Source: Folioceros fuciformis (lineage: Eukaryota > Anthocerotophyta > Anthocerotopsida > Anthocerotales). From it: DNA of 64,000 nucleotides. Positions 11,395-26,668 of the stretch are shown here, piece by piece. Both the position numbers and the translations under genes were made by a program. Within the stretch, counting starts at the first letter, position 1; the number at the start of each line of letters is the position of its first letter. The stretch spans positions 220,234-284,233 of the forward strand of contig JBNGIO010006382.1 of the NCBI GenBank assembly GCA_049999805.1, written 5' to 3'. Below the pieces are notes generated by a model. It did not search any database and was not told where the DNA came from. It worked only from the letters and a program-made list of their open reading frames with translations.

Positions 11395-11794
11395 NNNNNN
11401 NNNNNNNNNNNNNNNNNNNNNNNNNNNNNNNNNNNNNNNNNNNNNNNNNNNNNNNNNNNNNNNNNNNNNNNNNNNNNNNNNNNNNNNNNNNNNNNNNNNN
11501 NNNNNNNNNNNNNNNNNNNNNNNNNNNNNNNNNNNNNNNNNNNNNNNNNNNNNNNNNNNNNNNNNNNNNNNNNNNNNNNNNNNNNNNNNNNNNNNNNNNN
11601 NNNNNNNNNNNNNNNNNNNNNNNNNNNNNNNNNNNNNNNNNNNNNNNNNNNNNNNNNNNNNNNNNNNNNNNNNNNNNNNNNNNNNNNNNNNNNNNNNNNN
11701 NNNNNNNNNNNNNNNNNNNNNNNNNNNNNNNNNNNNNNNNNNNNNNNNNNNNNNNNNNNNNNNNNNNNNNNNNNNNNNNNNNNNNNNNNNNNNN
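11395..11794. other. Assembly gap, 400 N
   Basis: Exactly 400 unknown bases. Unlike most other gaps in this window, no duplicated sequence flanks it. The right edge is a pyrimidine-rich CCCTT-type repeat (11795-11865), which probably caused the break. Confidence 0.98.
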
Positions 11795-11865
11795 CTTCCC
11801 TTCCCTTCCCTCCTCCCTACCCTTCCCTCCTCCCTTCCCGTCCCTTCCCTTCCCTTCCACACGTC
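11795..11865. repeat. (CCTTC)n pyrimidine microsatellite
   Basis: Runs of cccttcccttcc and variants, almost pure pyrimidine on the plus strand, immediately right of the 400-bp gap. Confidence 0.85.
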
Positions 11866-13800
11866 CTCCCCCTCTATATCCGCGGCTCCTCCAGAGGCCC
11901 GCTCTACAACATTTGCGACCCAACCACCTGCCTTCTCTTGCTCATGCGGCCTGGACCGGGCCGAGCCGGGTTGGGCCCGGGGACCGGTGAAAACTATGAA
12001 ATTCAAACAAATACGGCACGCGCCTTCATCGTACGTTCCCCTAATCCCCCTGGACACTCCCAAGGACTAGATACATATGCACTACTGCTCACATCTTACA
12101 AGGCAAAATCCCACAAAACACACAGGTCTTCCTCCAAACATCTCTTGCACAAAGAGTGCTAGCACTCTTTTCCATGCCACACTACCTACCCACTTCATCA
12201 ACTCTTAAACACCATCCTAATCAGCTTTCACCCTTAATTCTATCTCTTAACCCAATCATCACCATCTCCATCTCCATAGCCACAACACACCTTACCTAGA
12301 CTACAAGGTCACTATATCTCCATCACTTGCTCTTCAAAAGGAATGCAAACACATAGATAAAAGAACCCTTGGGTGGGTTCTTCCACCTCGGTCCATTTGG
12401 CATAGATGAGCTTTCTTTCCTTTTCAAGTCTTCACAAAACTACCCAACCAAAGACCTTCCTTGTATATTCCATTGTCGAACTTTGTGTCATAATTTGATA
12501 TTATTGTGATCATTTGCCTAAGTGACCTAAGATTAGTGTTGGCATTCAAAAACTTAAGCTTCATGACTTAAATTAAGGGTCTCACTTTTCCTAAGAGAGG
12601 TTGCCCATCTTAGTTTATTCCGGATGACTTATTCTCTTTAATTATCTGATTATGCACTTGCAAAATTAATTTTTTTCTTTAGAAGAGGGTATGTAATCTT
12701 TTTTTTTTTAATTTAGTGATTATTGATTCCTTATTCTGCAAGTACTTCAAAAACTATTTTAAAAATATTGTATGTACATGTTTATGCTATATCAATGATT
12801 GGTTCATTTATGGGACTGTAATTTATACTAGAAAGTACTTTCCTCATTATTAAATATATTCTATTTCGAATAGAATATTGTAATATGGTTTGTTGCTAAG
12901 ACATAATATTATGATGCCAAAATATAAGACATAGACAACTTCACCAATTTTATAAAATAATAGACATAACGTCATATATGCCTTTATAAGTACATCTAGC
13001 TGTCCTAAATTGTATTATAAATCATTATATACTATGTCTTTTGTAATGGTTTGATTTATAAAATTGATTTAATAGGGTTCTATATATCATATTTTAATAT
13101 TATTTTAGGGTTTAGGGTATAATCTCTTGAAGGGTGATCCAACAGGGTTATGCCAAAATAAATTTTTTTTGAAGAAAGAGCTTGAGTACTTATATTTAAA
13201 ATTTCAAATTCTAAAAATAAAAGTTTTATCAAATTTCAACCCTTATTAGAATAGGTTTTTAGTACAACTAAGTAGATACAAAGCTCCCCCAGTAAAACCT
13301 TGTTTTGCACACAAACCCTAGTTTTCTATTGAGACTAGTCTCAAAGTTTTAGACAAGGCAACAATACTTGTGTTGCAAGATCACAAATCTCGTAGGGATT
13401 GGAGCTGGCCATGGAAGCTTTGAAGAGTGACAAAGATGGAGGAGATAAAGTTGCTGATCAAATTGCTTCATATTTGGGCAACCACTATTCTCTAGACTTC
13501 TACTTTGCATTGTTGCAACAACAAATAGAGGAGAGGAGGACACTTTATTGCAATAAAGGGTACACCTTATTGCAATGAATTCGTAATTGGGCTCCTCTTG
13601 GTCATGATTTGTTATTAATTGCATTGCAACCTTGGTGGAGATCAAATACCAAAACATAGCCTAGTTGTACAAACTCAAAATTGCTACTAGCTCAACTAGC
13701 ACCCAAAAATCATCCTAATCTTGTGGCTCATCCTTTAAATTTTTGTTGTTGGATTGAAGAAGGTTTCATCTGGAATCCTTGGGCAGCTAGACTTCTACAA
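11866..13800. other. AT-rich island without genes
   Basis: From about 12100 the sequence becomes strongly AT-rich (long A/T runs, many short TA words), in contrast to the GC-rich flanks. It contains one short telomere-like double repeat (ttttagggtttagggt near 13105). There is no coding frame with similarity to a known protein. It could be the remains of a transposon, but I see no terminal repeats or domains. Confidence 0.5.
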
Positions 13801-16110
13801 TGAAGCACCTACCTCCATGGAAGGGAGGCATGAAAGGGATATGCAGCTACTATGGTAAGGAAAGACGGGAAGGAAGGATTTTGAAGGCACTGTCTGCCAG
13901 ATTTGCTAAGGGAGTTTTCAGACGTAGTCTTTGAACCACAAGGCTGTTTGCAGGCTGGGTCTGACAAACTTCGAAGGTGAGGTAGGTGATGCGTCCTTTT
14001 AAAATCAGTCGATATGGGTGGTACTTGCCAGAGGTCTCCATACCCTAGATATCTGCATACATATATGTTTAGGAGTTGCAGGGGCCGCAAGGCATTCAAG
14101 GTTAGATTTCCTTGCTCACGCAAAGTTGCAGCGGCTTTTTGTGGCCCTGGGGACCCGAGACAACTATACCAGGAAGCTTTTGTATATAGCCTACGCTCCT
14201 GGCCCAGCAAGCGCGAAAGGGCATGCTGATCGAAATTGTCAGCACTCAGAACATGTCCTTCTTCCCACTCCTTGGTGTAATGGAGCACTCCAGCATTCTG
14301 TCAGGCTTCAGGATGCATCACTCATGCTGGAAAGGCTGCCGAGCATGCCGTTCGGGATGATTCACACAATATGTATGTACATCGTAAGCCAGCCCACCTC
14401 GTCCTTTCCATGTTACAGTTCAGATGGTTGCAGTGCTGATGACCGAAGCAAGTACACCAGTTGGCAACTTCCGTAGCTTTGTACTTGTTGCACAGGAGCC
14501 TTTACAGCTCCTGTTCCTCTTGTCCCTTCGCTCTGATATAATGGCCAAGAAAGGATTCTTTAAGTCTGGTGTCACAGGATGGGCGTTGGTGTCGTCATGG
14601 GCGTTACAGGCCGGAGGAGCTTCGATGGCACTTGCTTCGACAGTGCTTGAAGGTGTTATAGAACACAAATAACGATAACTCTGTTACCAGGCTGGGACGG
14701 AGGGCACATGCGTCGGCATGCCTGCAAAAGCCATTGCATGTAAGGTGATATTCCATCGCCGTGAGGGAAGGTCTCAAGTGCAATATGATGCCCAAAAACT
14801 CAGAGGAAGGTTGCTGGTGCAGTCACACAGACCATCATGAGTGGCCGGATTAGGAGACCGAAAGGACACGAGAGGCAGGTTATATTTCTTGCAAGCAAAC
14901 ACTGCAACGTTGCAAATGTGTCATCACCTGCAGCCTTGCTTCTGATTCTTCCAGACTTGGTGCTGGCTTCAGAGTAGCGGTGCAATCTAGGGCTTGCTGC
15001 CAGCGGCGACCGAATTTACAATGTAGCCCTACGCTACGGGATCCTCGTTATCTGGAAGTGACTTGTTTAGTGCGATCAACTAGGAAACCCGCATACAGAG
15101 CACCATGCTTGCGGTGCGAAGGTCTCACGTCTCCACATGTAATCTTGATTCTCTTTGTTACCTTTCCAGCACGCACCGTGGCCAGCTAGCAGCTCCTGGT
15201 TTTGTGCAAGATTCTGCACACCTTTCATGTATTGCGCAGGCTACTGGCAACAACGTCTTCTCCTCTGCTGCTCTGCATCTTGCGATCTGGCGGTGAAGCA
15301 GCGTTTCCGCCTCTGCGAATCTTATCTCAGGGGACCACCATTACTGGCGGGAACAATGCCACTTCCAGCCATACTCTTAACTCTCCGGAGGACGGAAGCC
15401 TGGAAGGGCCGGTTTCCTAAACTCTTGTCTAACTATGAAGTACGTGTACGGTGCTTGCCGCCTTCCTCCTCTGTCCGAAGGACTTGGGACCCTGACAAAA
15501 CCCAGCCCTTCAACCCAACCCAGTGCTTGTTCAACTTCTGATCTGACCCGATAACACTTGCTGTTCCGACACGGCAAAGTGGCCCGCCTGTCTGGTGGCA
15601 GAGCCATGCGGCCAGCGATCAGCGCACAAATGTTGTCTGGTTGAGACCTCACGCTGATGCTCGCGTAAGAGAGAGAAGTCATGGCAAATGCTGCTACGTT
15701 GGAAGTGGAAGAAGGAGGGCAGCAGCTGTCGCCTTGCGGTTTCATTTCATTCCCACGTCTGTGAATACGGTACCGCCATCCACCTGCCGCCATTTGCCAC
15801 TAAGAGGGTGGGTACATAAAAATGTATTGCCATCTGCCCGACCAATAATCTCCAAGTCCTCCAGAGCCCACGCATGGACTGCAAGTCTGGAGGAACCCAA
15901 AGATTCACTTGTACCTCTTGTCGGTTTGCGATTTGGATCTTCAGCCCTTACGCCGTTCTCAAGACCATTTATGCGCCTGGGCTGGTTCCCTCATGCGTCT
16001 TTGTCACTTGGATGGAAATGGATGGCGAAGAAGTCAAGGAAAGCATAAAATCCAAGAGAATGTATCAGAGGCGTGGAGAAGTATCGCATGTAATTGGCTC
16101 CGTTGTCCTC
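13801..16110. other. Gene-free region upstream of kelch 3' end
   Basis: Short open frames of up to about 150 codons occur on both strands but none shows a recognisable domain, and I could not assemble them into a convincing spliced gene. It may include a 3' UTR or a non-coding transcript; nothing in the sequence proves it. Confidence 0.35.
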
Positions 16111-17223
16111 TTAAGCCTCAATCACTGCTGTTGTCCACTGCGACGGGCAGAGTATAGAAACCCTCAACACCTCTCTTTGCCCAACGATTTTCACTTGAAT
16201 ATCATCTTGGTCTTCGGAGTGGTCTAGAACTGCAACTTTGTCTTTCATGCTGTGAAAGCGAACATCTCTCTCAAATGAGCATTCACAATCATAATGCATA
16301 ACTTCATCCAAGATCCTGCATATTTTCTTCCACTTTCTCTCTTTGGTATCAAGCTTCATGATGTTGAGAAGCACAGGCTCTGTTTCCGCTTGTGGCTCAA
16401 TGGTGGAGTCTTTCACCTCTAACATGAAGATGGAGTTATCCACTAAAGTAGTTGCAACTTTGTTCAAACAAAAGGGAGCTGAACCTTGTAGATACTTCAG
16501 CATTTCAGGTTCTTCTTTCCAGGTGTTGGAGTTAAGATCATAGGAAACCAATTTGGATGAATGGGTCTCACGAATCCAGCCCCTAACAAAGAGTTTCTCC
16601 TTCAAGACAAAGAACAAGTCAATGAGCAACATGTAGGGCAAACTAGCTATAGGCCACCATTCATTCTTATTCAAGTTGTAAACCTCTGCTTCAATTCGAG
16701 AACCTATCCCTTCTCCTCCATATCCTCCAGCAGTAACCAAGTGGTTTTTCAACACTCCCCATGCCATACCTCCTCTAGGAACCAACATACTTGCTCCCCG
16801 AGTCCATTGTGCTGTCACAGTATCAAAAATATTCAAGTCCCCATGAGCTTGGTACTTAGGTCCATGTTCTTGCCCCCCAAACACTAGCACACACTTGCCA
16901 ATAGATGCACACCCATGACCATCTAAAAAAATGTTCTCCCTCATGGAGGAATTGAGGAAGCATTTTCTAACTTTTGTCTTGGATACCAAATCAAACTCAA
17001 TGCAATCCAAAACATCCACGTGCTTGCTCTGTTGAGGCAAGAAAAAGATGGATGCACAACAAATATTAAGCTTCTTTCTCTCTGAGTAGAATGTACTACT
17101 CCCAACTAGTCGCCTCCAATGTGAGTTCACTATTCGCATACTAATATGATGAATCCGTGGCACTCTTAGCATGCATTGCAAAGCAACATCATCAGGAAGC
17201 CCGGGAAGTAGCCCTTCCTCCAT
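16111..17223 (-). CDS. F-box/kelch-repeat protein
   Basis: A likely substrate-recognition subunit of an SCF ubiquitin ligase. The single-exon frame encodes 370 aa. The N-terminus LPGLPDDVALQCMLRVPR is a typical F-box, followed by the WRRLVGSSTFYSERKK part of the same motif at residues 38-52. Kelch blades follow: CVLVFGGQEHG, YNLNKNEWWPIASLP, YDLNSNTWKEEPEM and a degenerate C-terminal blade LDTKERKWKKI, so about three to four recognisable repeats. The closest plant relatives are the short F-box/kelch proteins such as those controlling phenylalanine ammonia-lyase turnover, but I cannot assign a target. The ATG is immediately before the F-box, as in homologues. It is divergent from the glutamate-receptor-like gene. 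Confidence 0.9.
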   Translation of the reverse strand: MEEGLLPGLPDDVALQCMLRVPRIHHISMRIVNSHWRRLVGSSTFYSERKKLNICCASIFFLPQQSKHVDVLDCIEFDLVSKTKVRKCFLNSSMRENIFLDGHGCASIGKCVLVFGGQEHGPKYQAHGDLNIFDTVTAQWTRGASMLVPRGGMAWGVLKNHLVTAGGYGGEGIGSRIEAEVYNLNKNEWWPIASLPYMLLIDLFFVLKEKLFVRGWIRETHSSKLVSYDLNSNTWKEEPEMLKYLQGSAPFCLNKVATTLVDNSIFMLEVKDSTIEPQAETEPVLLNIMKLDTKERKWKKICRILDEVMHYDCECSFERDVRFHSMKDKVAVLDHSEDQDDIQVKIVGQREVLRVSILCPSQWTTAVIEA

Positions 17224-18515
17224 CTAATAAAAAAACCAAGGTGTGTGTGAGGCAAGCTGTATCTCCCTTCCTTCCCTTACATACAAATGCGAAACTTGCT
17301 TTCCATGGAGCAATACATGAGGCAATGCAATACAAGGTGATAATAGAATCTACAAGAAAAGAGACAAAAGAAGGAGAAAGAGAAGAGAAGGAGGAGACAA
17401 GAAGCAAAGAAGGACGAGAAGAGGAGGGAGGGAGGGAGGTTGCTGCTTGTTTTGGTTGAAGAGGGTTCTATTCCCACGCCCCGGACTCGTGAAGAGTGGT
17501 TGGGACTGGAGGCACCAAGTGCAGTTAGTAGTAGGTGGAGGTTACGAACAAGGCACGTTGGGACGAAGGGCTCTGTGAGAGACTGGGACAAGTTGTCGTT
17601 TCCGTTACCAAGTGTGACCGGTTTGGGATGAGGGTCAAGTTGCCACAAGTGCAGGCAGAGCGTGCGCAGAGATAATGTGAATATTGTCTTCTGCATAGAT
17701 AGGGCATTCTGGAGAGATGGGCCGTTTGTGAGGCCTCCGCTTTTCCGCCGCCCTGCCGGAGAGCACAGCCTGAAAATAGACCAATCATTCTGGTCATGCG
17801 TGGCCCGGATTGGAGCCATGTCGCCCTCTTGCTGCAATCAGGCAGCACGACGACTCCACCACTCGCGCTGCTTCAAATGTCATGTTCCCGCCTACCACCG
17901 ATCGCTATCGTCCGCTGCCCCTGCTCTCCGCGACGCCGTGGCTGCTGCGGCTGCTGCTGCGGCTGCTGCTGCCGCCGCTGCTGCTGCTGTGGCAGCCCAG
18001 CAAGTGACGGAACCGGATGCCTCTCCTCCCGAGCTCCGACCCTCCCCAGCTTGCAATTGCGTGCCTTCCCGGAACATGAGTGCCTGCTCCATTTTCTTCG
18101 TCACGCGTGCCGGTGCCNNNNNNNNNNNNNNNNNNNNNNNNNNNNNNNNNNNNNNNNNNNNNNNNNNNNNNNNNNNNNNNNNNNNNNNNNNNNNNNNNNN
18201 NNNNNNNNNNNNNNNNNGGAACATGAGTGCCTGCTCCATTTTCTTCGTCACGCGTGCCGGTGCCTACTGGGACTGAGCTTGGGTTTTGGGCTGGATTCCC
18301 GGTGCGGGGAGCTGGAGGGAGGCCTCGAGGTGGGCGGTATGAAGGAGGCGGGATGTCGTTGTGGGCCGGGGCGGATTGGAGGCTGCCCGGGGAAGGGAGC
18401 CATGTTCTTGGAAGCAGCATCTGAATCGCAGTTAGGGCTGGGCAGGAGCAGGATTGTGGTGCTGGGTGCGTGAATTGGCCTCTCTGCTGCCGTTGGGGAG
18501 GGGAGGAATTGGGCG
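17224..18515. promoter_or_regulatory. Divergent spacer, kelch and GLR genes, with a gap
   Basis: Holds both upstream regions. It includes a purine-rich tract (17345-17450), a GCTGCTGC-type trinucleotide repeat (about 17930-17995) and a 100-N gap (18118-18217) flanked by two identical 47-nt copies. No coding gene is supported. Confidence 0.5.
18118..18217. other. Assembly gap, 100 N, with duplicated 47-nt flanks
   Basis: The 47 bases before the gap (18071-18117) are identical to the 47 bases after it (18218-18264). This is best explained as unmerged contig ends rather than a real repeat. Confidence 0.9.
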
Positions 18516-22043
<3,528 letters not shown>

Positions 22044-22615
22044 TTGTGCAGGTGCAGGCTGCTTCAGGCATGTCAGCAATTTTCTCTGTACATCAATTGC
22101 GTAATCGGAATGTGCGTAATCGGAATGTGCATCTGTCGATCTGCGAGTGAGTTTGTAGTGTATCATAACAAAGTAGATTTTGGTGATCTGTCATGCATCC
22201 TGATATTCTTGGATGATGGGCATGTATAAAGGTTGTATTTAGGAGAGGAGAGATGTAAAGTGTGGATTTGGGATCATCGGTGCAGGATATGCAAATTCCG
22301 AGACATCGATTGTTCCAAGTCTAGTAACTGTGCAACTCGATGATATGGTTAGCATTTTAGGAAGCAGTTCATACCAGAACACGTTGTCTTTGATCTCCAG
22401 AGATGTAAAGATTCAAACTCTATTTATCACGATTTAGAGCGGAACATTTCTGTGGTGCATGGGTAAAGTCTGATGAACGAGCTGTTGCTCATTTTATCTC
22501 GGACGGTTGAGCACAAATGCGCCGAACATCGAAACACACAGGCGCTCGTGCACAACCTTAATATCTGAATGTTCCTAAAACTGGTCCCACTCTTAACCAA
22601 GGTTCCTTACCCCTT
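22044..22615. other. Convergent spacer, GLR and SDR 3' ends
   Basis: About 570 bp between two stop codons. It contains a short direct repeat (gtaatcggaatgtgc twice near 22100-22130) and presumably both 3' UTRs. No gene is seen. Confidence 0.5.
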
Positions 22616-24170
22616 TCACTGCGCCTTGCCGCCAGTAACTTGCGGAGGGCGGAGGATGGAGGGCGGGTAGAATACAGGCTTCAAACCCGTGGCATCCAAC
22701 ACCACCTTGCTCAGAGGTTTCTTGTCCTGCGTCACCGGGACGAGGAAGAAGAGGCGCTGGAACCAGTCCAGGAGCTCCGGTGCGAACACGCGGTAGTATA
22801 GCAGTGGGTAGTACCAAAACGGCACCGTCACAAACCGTTTCCTGTGAACGGCCCCGTGGTATATAGCCTTGGCTGCTACGTCCGTGTACGCTACCGGAGC
22901 CGGTCCAATTACCATCTGACGCACAAGCACAAGCACAGATCTGTGAGACATGTCCCTAACGAGCTAATGAAACATGCTACCTTTGAACAAAGATCGGCTT
23001 ACATCGCGGATGTTCGGATCATTCCACTTTTCCACACCGTCGGAGCCGATGAACTTGCCCTGCGTCATCTGGCTCTCGATCCACCCGGGGCAGACTATGG
23101 TGATCCCCACGCTGCTTCCCAGCTCCACCATGAGCGTCTCGTAGAGCTGCATCTGAGCTGCCTTCGCTGCCTGAAATGCGCCACATTGCGAGGTCGGTAA
23201 GCCTTCGCAGCAAGAAAATTCCAAACAATCCCTCCTCCACTGACTTACGCAGAAGATTGAGAGTCGAGGATACGGGACGAAGGAGCAGACAGAATCGTTC
23301 ACCACCACTCGTCCCTTACTCCGCCTCAGGTGAGGCAGCGCGTAGTAGGTGCACAGCACATTCCCCCAGAACGTGACGTCCTGTCAGGATCAGAAAGTGA
23401 AAGACTCATCATTCCTGCGAGTGGAAACTCACGGTATGGCGGCCTAACAGTCAGGACGAAGCCTGAATTCGAGAACGCGCCGTTGCCGGTGCACACACTC
23501 ACAAAACAGTGATGGAAGGCCTGAGGCTTGGAATCCTGGACGAGGGACGCTGTCGTCACTCCAGCGTTATTCACCAAATGATCCACTGCGCGGCAGCACA
23601 AGCGCATGCATTGGATGTGCAGCGAGGTGAGCCATCAATTCCTGCAACGTTATGCTGGCAAAGATGTCTGGCCTCAAGAAGATATCTACATGACTGGCTA
23701 GGAGGGACTGACAATGTCCGTATTGGTTGATGGTCTCGTCGATGATACGTTTGCAGTCCTCTCGCTTGCTCACATCCGCGCGAATGATCCGCACGTCCAG
23801 AGCGCCGTATCGACGAGCACGTTCCGCCACATCCCGCAGCAAGTGCTCTCTCCTGGCGGCCAGCACTAGCTTGGCTCCCCGCTTGGCGTACTCGTAGGCC
23901 GTTTTCTGCAGGCGCCACCGCCGGACCTCAATGGCGTATCCATCAATCACGTTCGTGGAGCGTGTGGAGCGGATGACTCACCTCGCCGATGCCAGACGAC
24001 GCTCCCGTGATGATCACCACCTTGTTGTGCATATTCTCAGGGAACATGAAATTGAACACCCAGGACCAGAATCTCATAAACAATATCATCGGGTAGAGCG
24101 CGGCCAGCAGCAGGAGCGCCGTGGGCGGCCACACCACGTCCATAATCAGGTTGATCATATCAACCGCCAT
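22616..24170 (-). CDS. HSD: Steroleosin-like short-chain dehydrogenase (11-beta-HSD-like), catalytic Tyr replaced
   Basis: Six exons on the minus strand, all phase-consistent: 24170-23982, 23905-23713, 23585-23503, 23380-23249, 23170-23003 and 22915-22616, encoding 354 aa (family about 350). Known relatives are oil-body/ER steroleosins that oxidise sterols with NAD(P)H. The N-terminus (about residues 5-40) is a hydrophobic hairpin with prolines (VVWPPTALLLLAALYPMILF), as in steroleosins. The Rossmann motif TGASSGIG is at 55-62, DVSKREDC follows, and NNAG is at 133-136. Ser185 of the active site is present. The expected Tyr of YxxxK is Phe198 (read F-C-A-A-K, Lys202 kept), directly at an exon junction. 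Reduced or lost activity is my inference. It is convergent with the glutamate-receptor-like gene. Confidence 0.92.
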
Positions 24171-25414
24171 GGCTCCTCCCGGATACTGCTTGTAAGCTTA
24201 GCTGTAGCTAAGCCTGCTCCTCCCAAGGGCGAGTCGATTCAGTCTCAAGCTTCAACTTCAACTTAGATGATGGCAGCTCCGCTCGAGACACCGCATACTC
24301 TTGGGTGAGGAAGGCAATCGAGTCAAGATCTAACTACTTCCCGCGAAGTCAGTCTTAGATTGTTGGATTTAGGGCTTGTGTCGTGGTGGGATAGTTCTGC
24401 TCGGGGCGTGGGGCAGTGACAGACTGCTAAACTGCATGGCCTGCATGTCAGTGCACCGAGTCATCCAGTGCAGTCTTTGTGTTCTGCGTGCGGCGCCATG
24501 CATGCCCGCACCACACTCCAAACTCCAGTCTTTTGTGTCCTGCTTGTCATTGGCATCACTTTCGGATCCGGCGCCTCTCCAATCCTGCCACATGCTCCTC
24601 GATGCCAACAACAATCAAGCATGACCAAAACAAGGAATGCTAGGATTGGATTTTAAATGAAAAACAACCCAAAATTTCACTTCCAGTTCTTGGTTGATGT
24701 ATGCAATGAATGGCATCGAACACACCAAAATTGCATTACTCACAATCTTCCCATGTGTATGAAGGGGCGGTGCCTACATCATGTGCCCATATATTCTTTC
24801 CATTCATGCAGGGATGGATGGTTCAGGATGAGGGTGCGCCCAAGGATCCTTTGCACCTACCTTAGGCAGTAACATTGCACGTGCAATGAAGGAACAAGTG
24901 ACAGCCCTTCGGATCTTGGTTTGCAATTGCTCACCCTTCTCTGAGGATTTAGGGTAACGGTCAGAGCAAGGACACGCGTGGGCATACAGGAAGGTCAAAG
25001 CAAGGATACGCGTGGGCATGCAGAAAGGATGCATTCTCTTCAATCTCAGACTTGGGGCCACAATCCACGAATGGGTACATAGGGTTGCTTGCACCACTAT
25101 CAGAGGCTGCATTGGCTTATATAACACATGTGCTTGGTTCTACGAGTTCCTCCAAGTATAGTGAATCTACCAAAATGACCATTCAATATGCCCACTATTA
25201 AGCTCTTAGTTTCATTCCTTTGTAGTGGCTCCAACCCACACCATAATGCATAGACAATCATGCTAACTTTCCTCCTAAGTTTGTAAGAAGCCTTTGCAGT
25301 TGCCTACATTCTCAACTCACATTCTATGCTGCAGACCCGAACTTCACTGCAATGTCATTGCTGATTTGAAGTCTGACCATAACCCACTGATTTTGCACAT
25401 CTTCAACCCCCACA
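24171..25414. other. Upstream region of SDR, then gene-free sequence
   Basis: The right flank of the dehydrogenase gene, containing its promoter. An imperfect duplication (tacgcgtgggcatacagaaagg type, near 24970-25030) is present. No coding gene is recognisable before the Copia element. Confidence 0.4.
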
Positions 25415-25517
25415 TGATGAAATATATCTAGTTTAGTTTAGGGCCACATCACTTTAAACATTATATTATCATCTAGGGCATTAGGTAGTTACCTATTTAG
25501 TTGCTCTAGGTAGTTAG

Positions 25518-25723
25518 TTGTTATATTAGTTATAACTACTTATAGTTATAACTACTTATAGTTATAACTACTTATGGTTACAACTACTTATAGTTATAAC
25601 TACTTATGGTTACAACTACTTATGGTTACAACTACTCATGGTTTCAACTACTTATGGTTACAACTACTTATGGTTACAACTACTCATGGTTACAACTACT
25701 TAAAGTTGTAACCACCTAACAAT
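25518..25723. repeat. 16-bp tandem repeat inside the putative left LTR
   Basis: About 12 copies of a 16-bp unit of the form ttatRgttaYaactac, with alternating A/G and T/C variants. It lies just upstream of the Copia primer-binding site, in what should be the U3 part of the left LTR. Confidence 0.88.
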
Positions 25724-25816
25724 CTCGACCACCTAGCCTATATAAAGCCTTGTACTTTACTCTTTAATTCATTGCATTCTATCTTTTGCATCTAAGAGCA
25801 AGTGTGATTTTCATCA

Positions 25817-25828
25817 TGGTATAAGAGC
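25817..25828 (+). promoter_or_regulatory. Copia primer-binding site (tRNA-iMet type)
   Basis: tggtataagagc matches the common plant Copia PBS tggtatcagagc at 11 of 12 positions and sits directly after a CA dinucleotide that would close the left LTR. Confidence 0.75.
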
Positions 25829-26017
25829 TTCTTGCTCTCCATTATGCGAGTGCAGCTTCAAGCATCTAAGGAGCTCATCTAGGAGGCATTTCCAATCTAG
25901 CACCTTGCTAGATGGATTGTGTTCATTTTAGAATTGCTGCTCTTTTATGTTTTCTTCTCATGCGTATATATCTTTTCTTATAATGCTTTTATGCACTAAT
26001 TTCTTATCCCCCCTTCT

Positions 26018-26602
26018 ATGGAAGTGTATTCCCTTAGTACGAGGAGGCCTAGAATAAAGAAAAGAGATTGCCCTGCAAGACAACAAGAACAAGTTAGGAG
26101 CAAGAACATTAGAAGCAATAGAAGTTCACACATCATAGCAGGAGAGATTGATGAAACCTCTTCCTGCATAGCTAACTTCATTGCATCTATTCTAATTTCT
26201 AAACCAGATCAAGGGAAGTTGATTGAGCTAGATAGACGTGATTTGCTAGAATTTCTTAACCCTATTCACGTCAAAGCATTAGAGCTAGCAATCCAACATA
26301 TCTCGAATTTGAGAGCTGGTACTAACACTCCTAATTCTTTTAGTCTACAAGGCCAAGACATAGAAACTTATAAAATTGACGACCTAGATAGACAACTGTC
26401 ATCTCTTAGAATCCAACATCTTGATCTCAAGGGAGAACTAACTGAACTAAGAACAAAGGTGTCCACTCTCTCTAAGTTTATAGACGTGCAGGAATTTCCA
26501 AGCAGGCCGTCATCTCCTAATGCAAGTTATTACCCAAGGGAGGAGTTTCGAGCATGCAATAGAGAAGATGAAAAGCTGTATCAACGAGGCTTAGTCCTCT
26601 AG
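26018..26602 (+). CDS. Unrecognised leader reading frame of the Copia element
   Basis: A 194-codon frame lies between the primer-binding site and gag, in the same frame as gag but separated from it by TAG (26600) and TAA stops. The N-terminus is very basic (RRPRIKKRD); the middle has a heptad-like Leu/Ile pattern around SLRIQHLDLKGELTELR that could form a coiled coil. I do not recognise a family. Most Copia elements start gag soon after the PBS, so a separate leader frame is unusual. It might be a diverged gag N-terminus or an accessory frame. Confidence 0.45.
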   Translation: MEVYSLSTRRPRIKKRDCPARQQEQVRSKNIRSNRSSHIIAGEIDETSSCIANFIASILISKPDQGKLIELDRRDLLEFLNPIHVKALELAIQHISNLRAGTNTPNSFSLQGQDIETYKIDDLDRQLSSLRIQHLDLKGELTELRTKVSTLSKFIDVQEFPSRPSSPNASYYPREEFRACNREDEKLYQRGLVL

Positions 26603-26668
26603 ATCGTCTTCTATGGCTGGAGTATTTAACGACGAAGAAGAAGTTTCAGCGTCACCAAACACTCTGCG

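Noticed and set aside
13100-13120. Interstitial telomere (TTTAGGG)n
   Set aside because: Only about two units, which occur by chance in AT-rich plant DNA.
14018-15541. A possible spliced gene made of several plus-strand frames
   Set aside because: I could not find a consistent set of splice sites or any known domain.
25500-25740. The 16-bp tandem array as a CRISPR
   Set aside because: Units are directly adjacent without unique spacers, and this is eukaryotic nuclear DNA.
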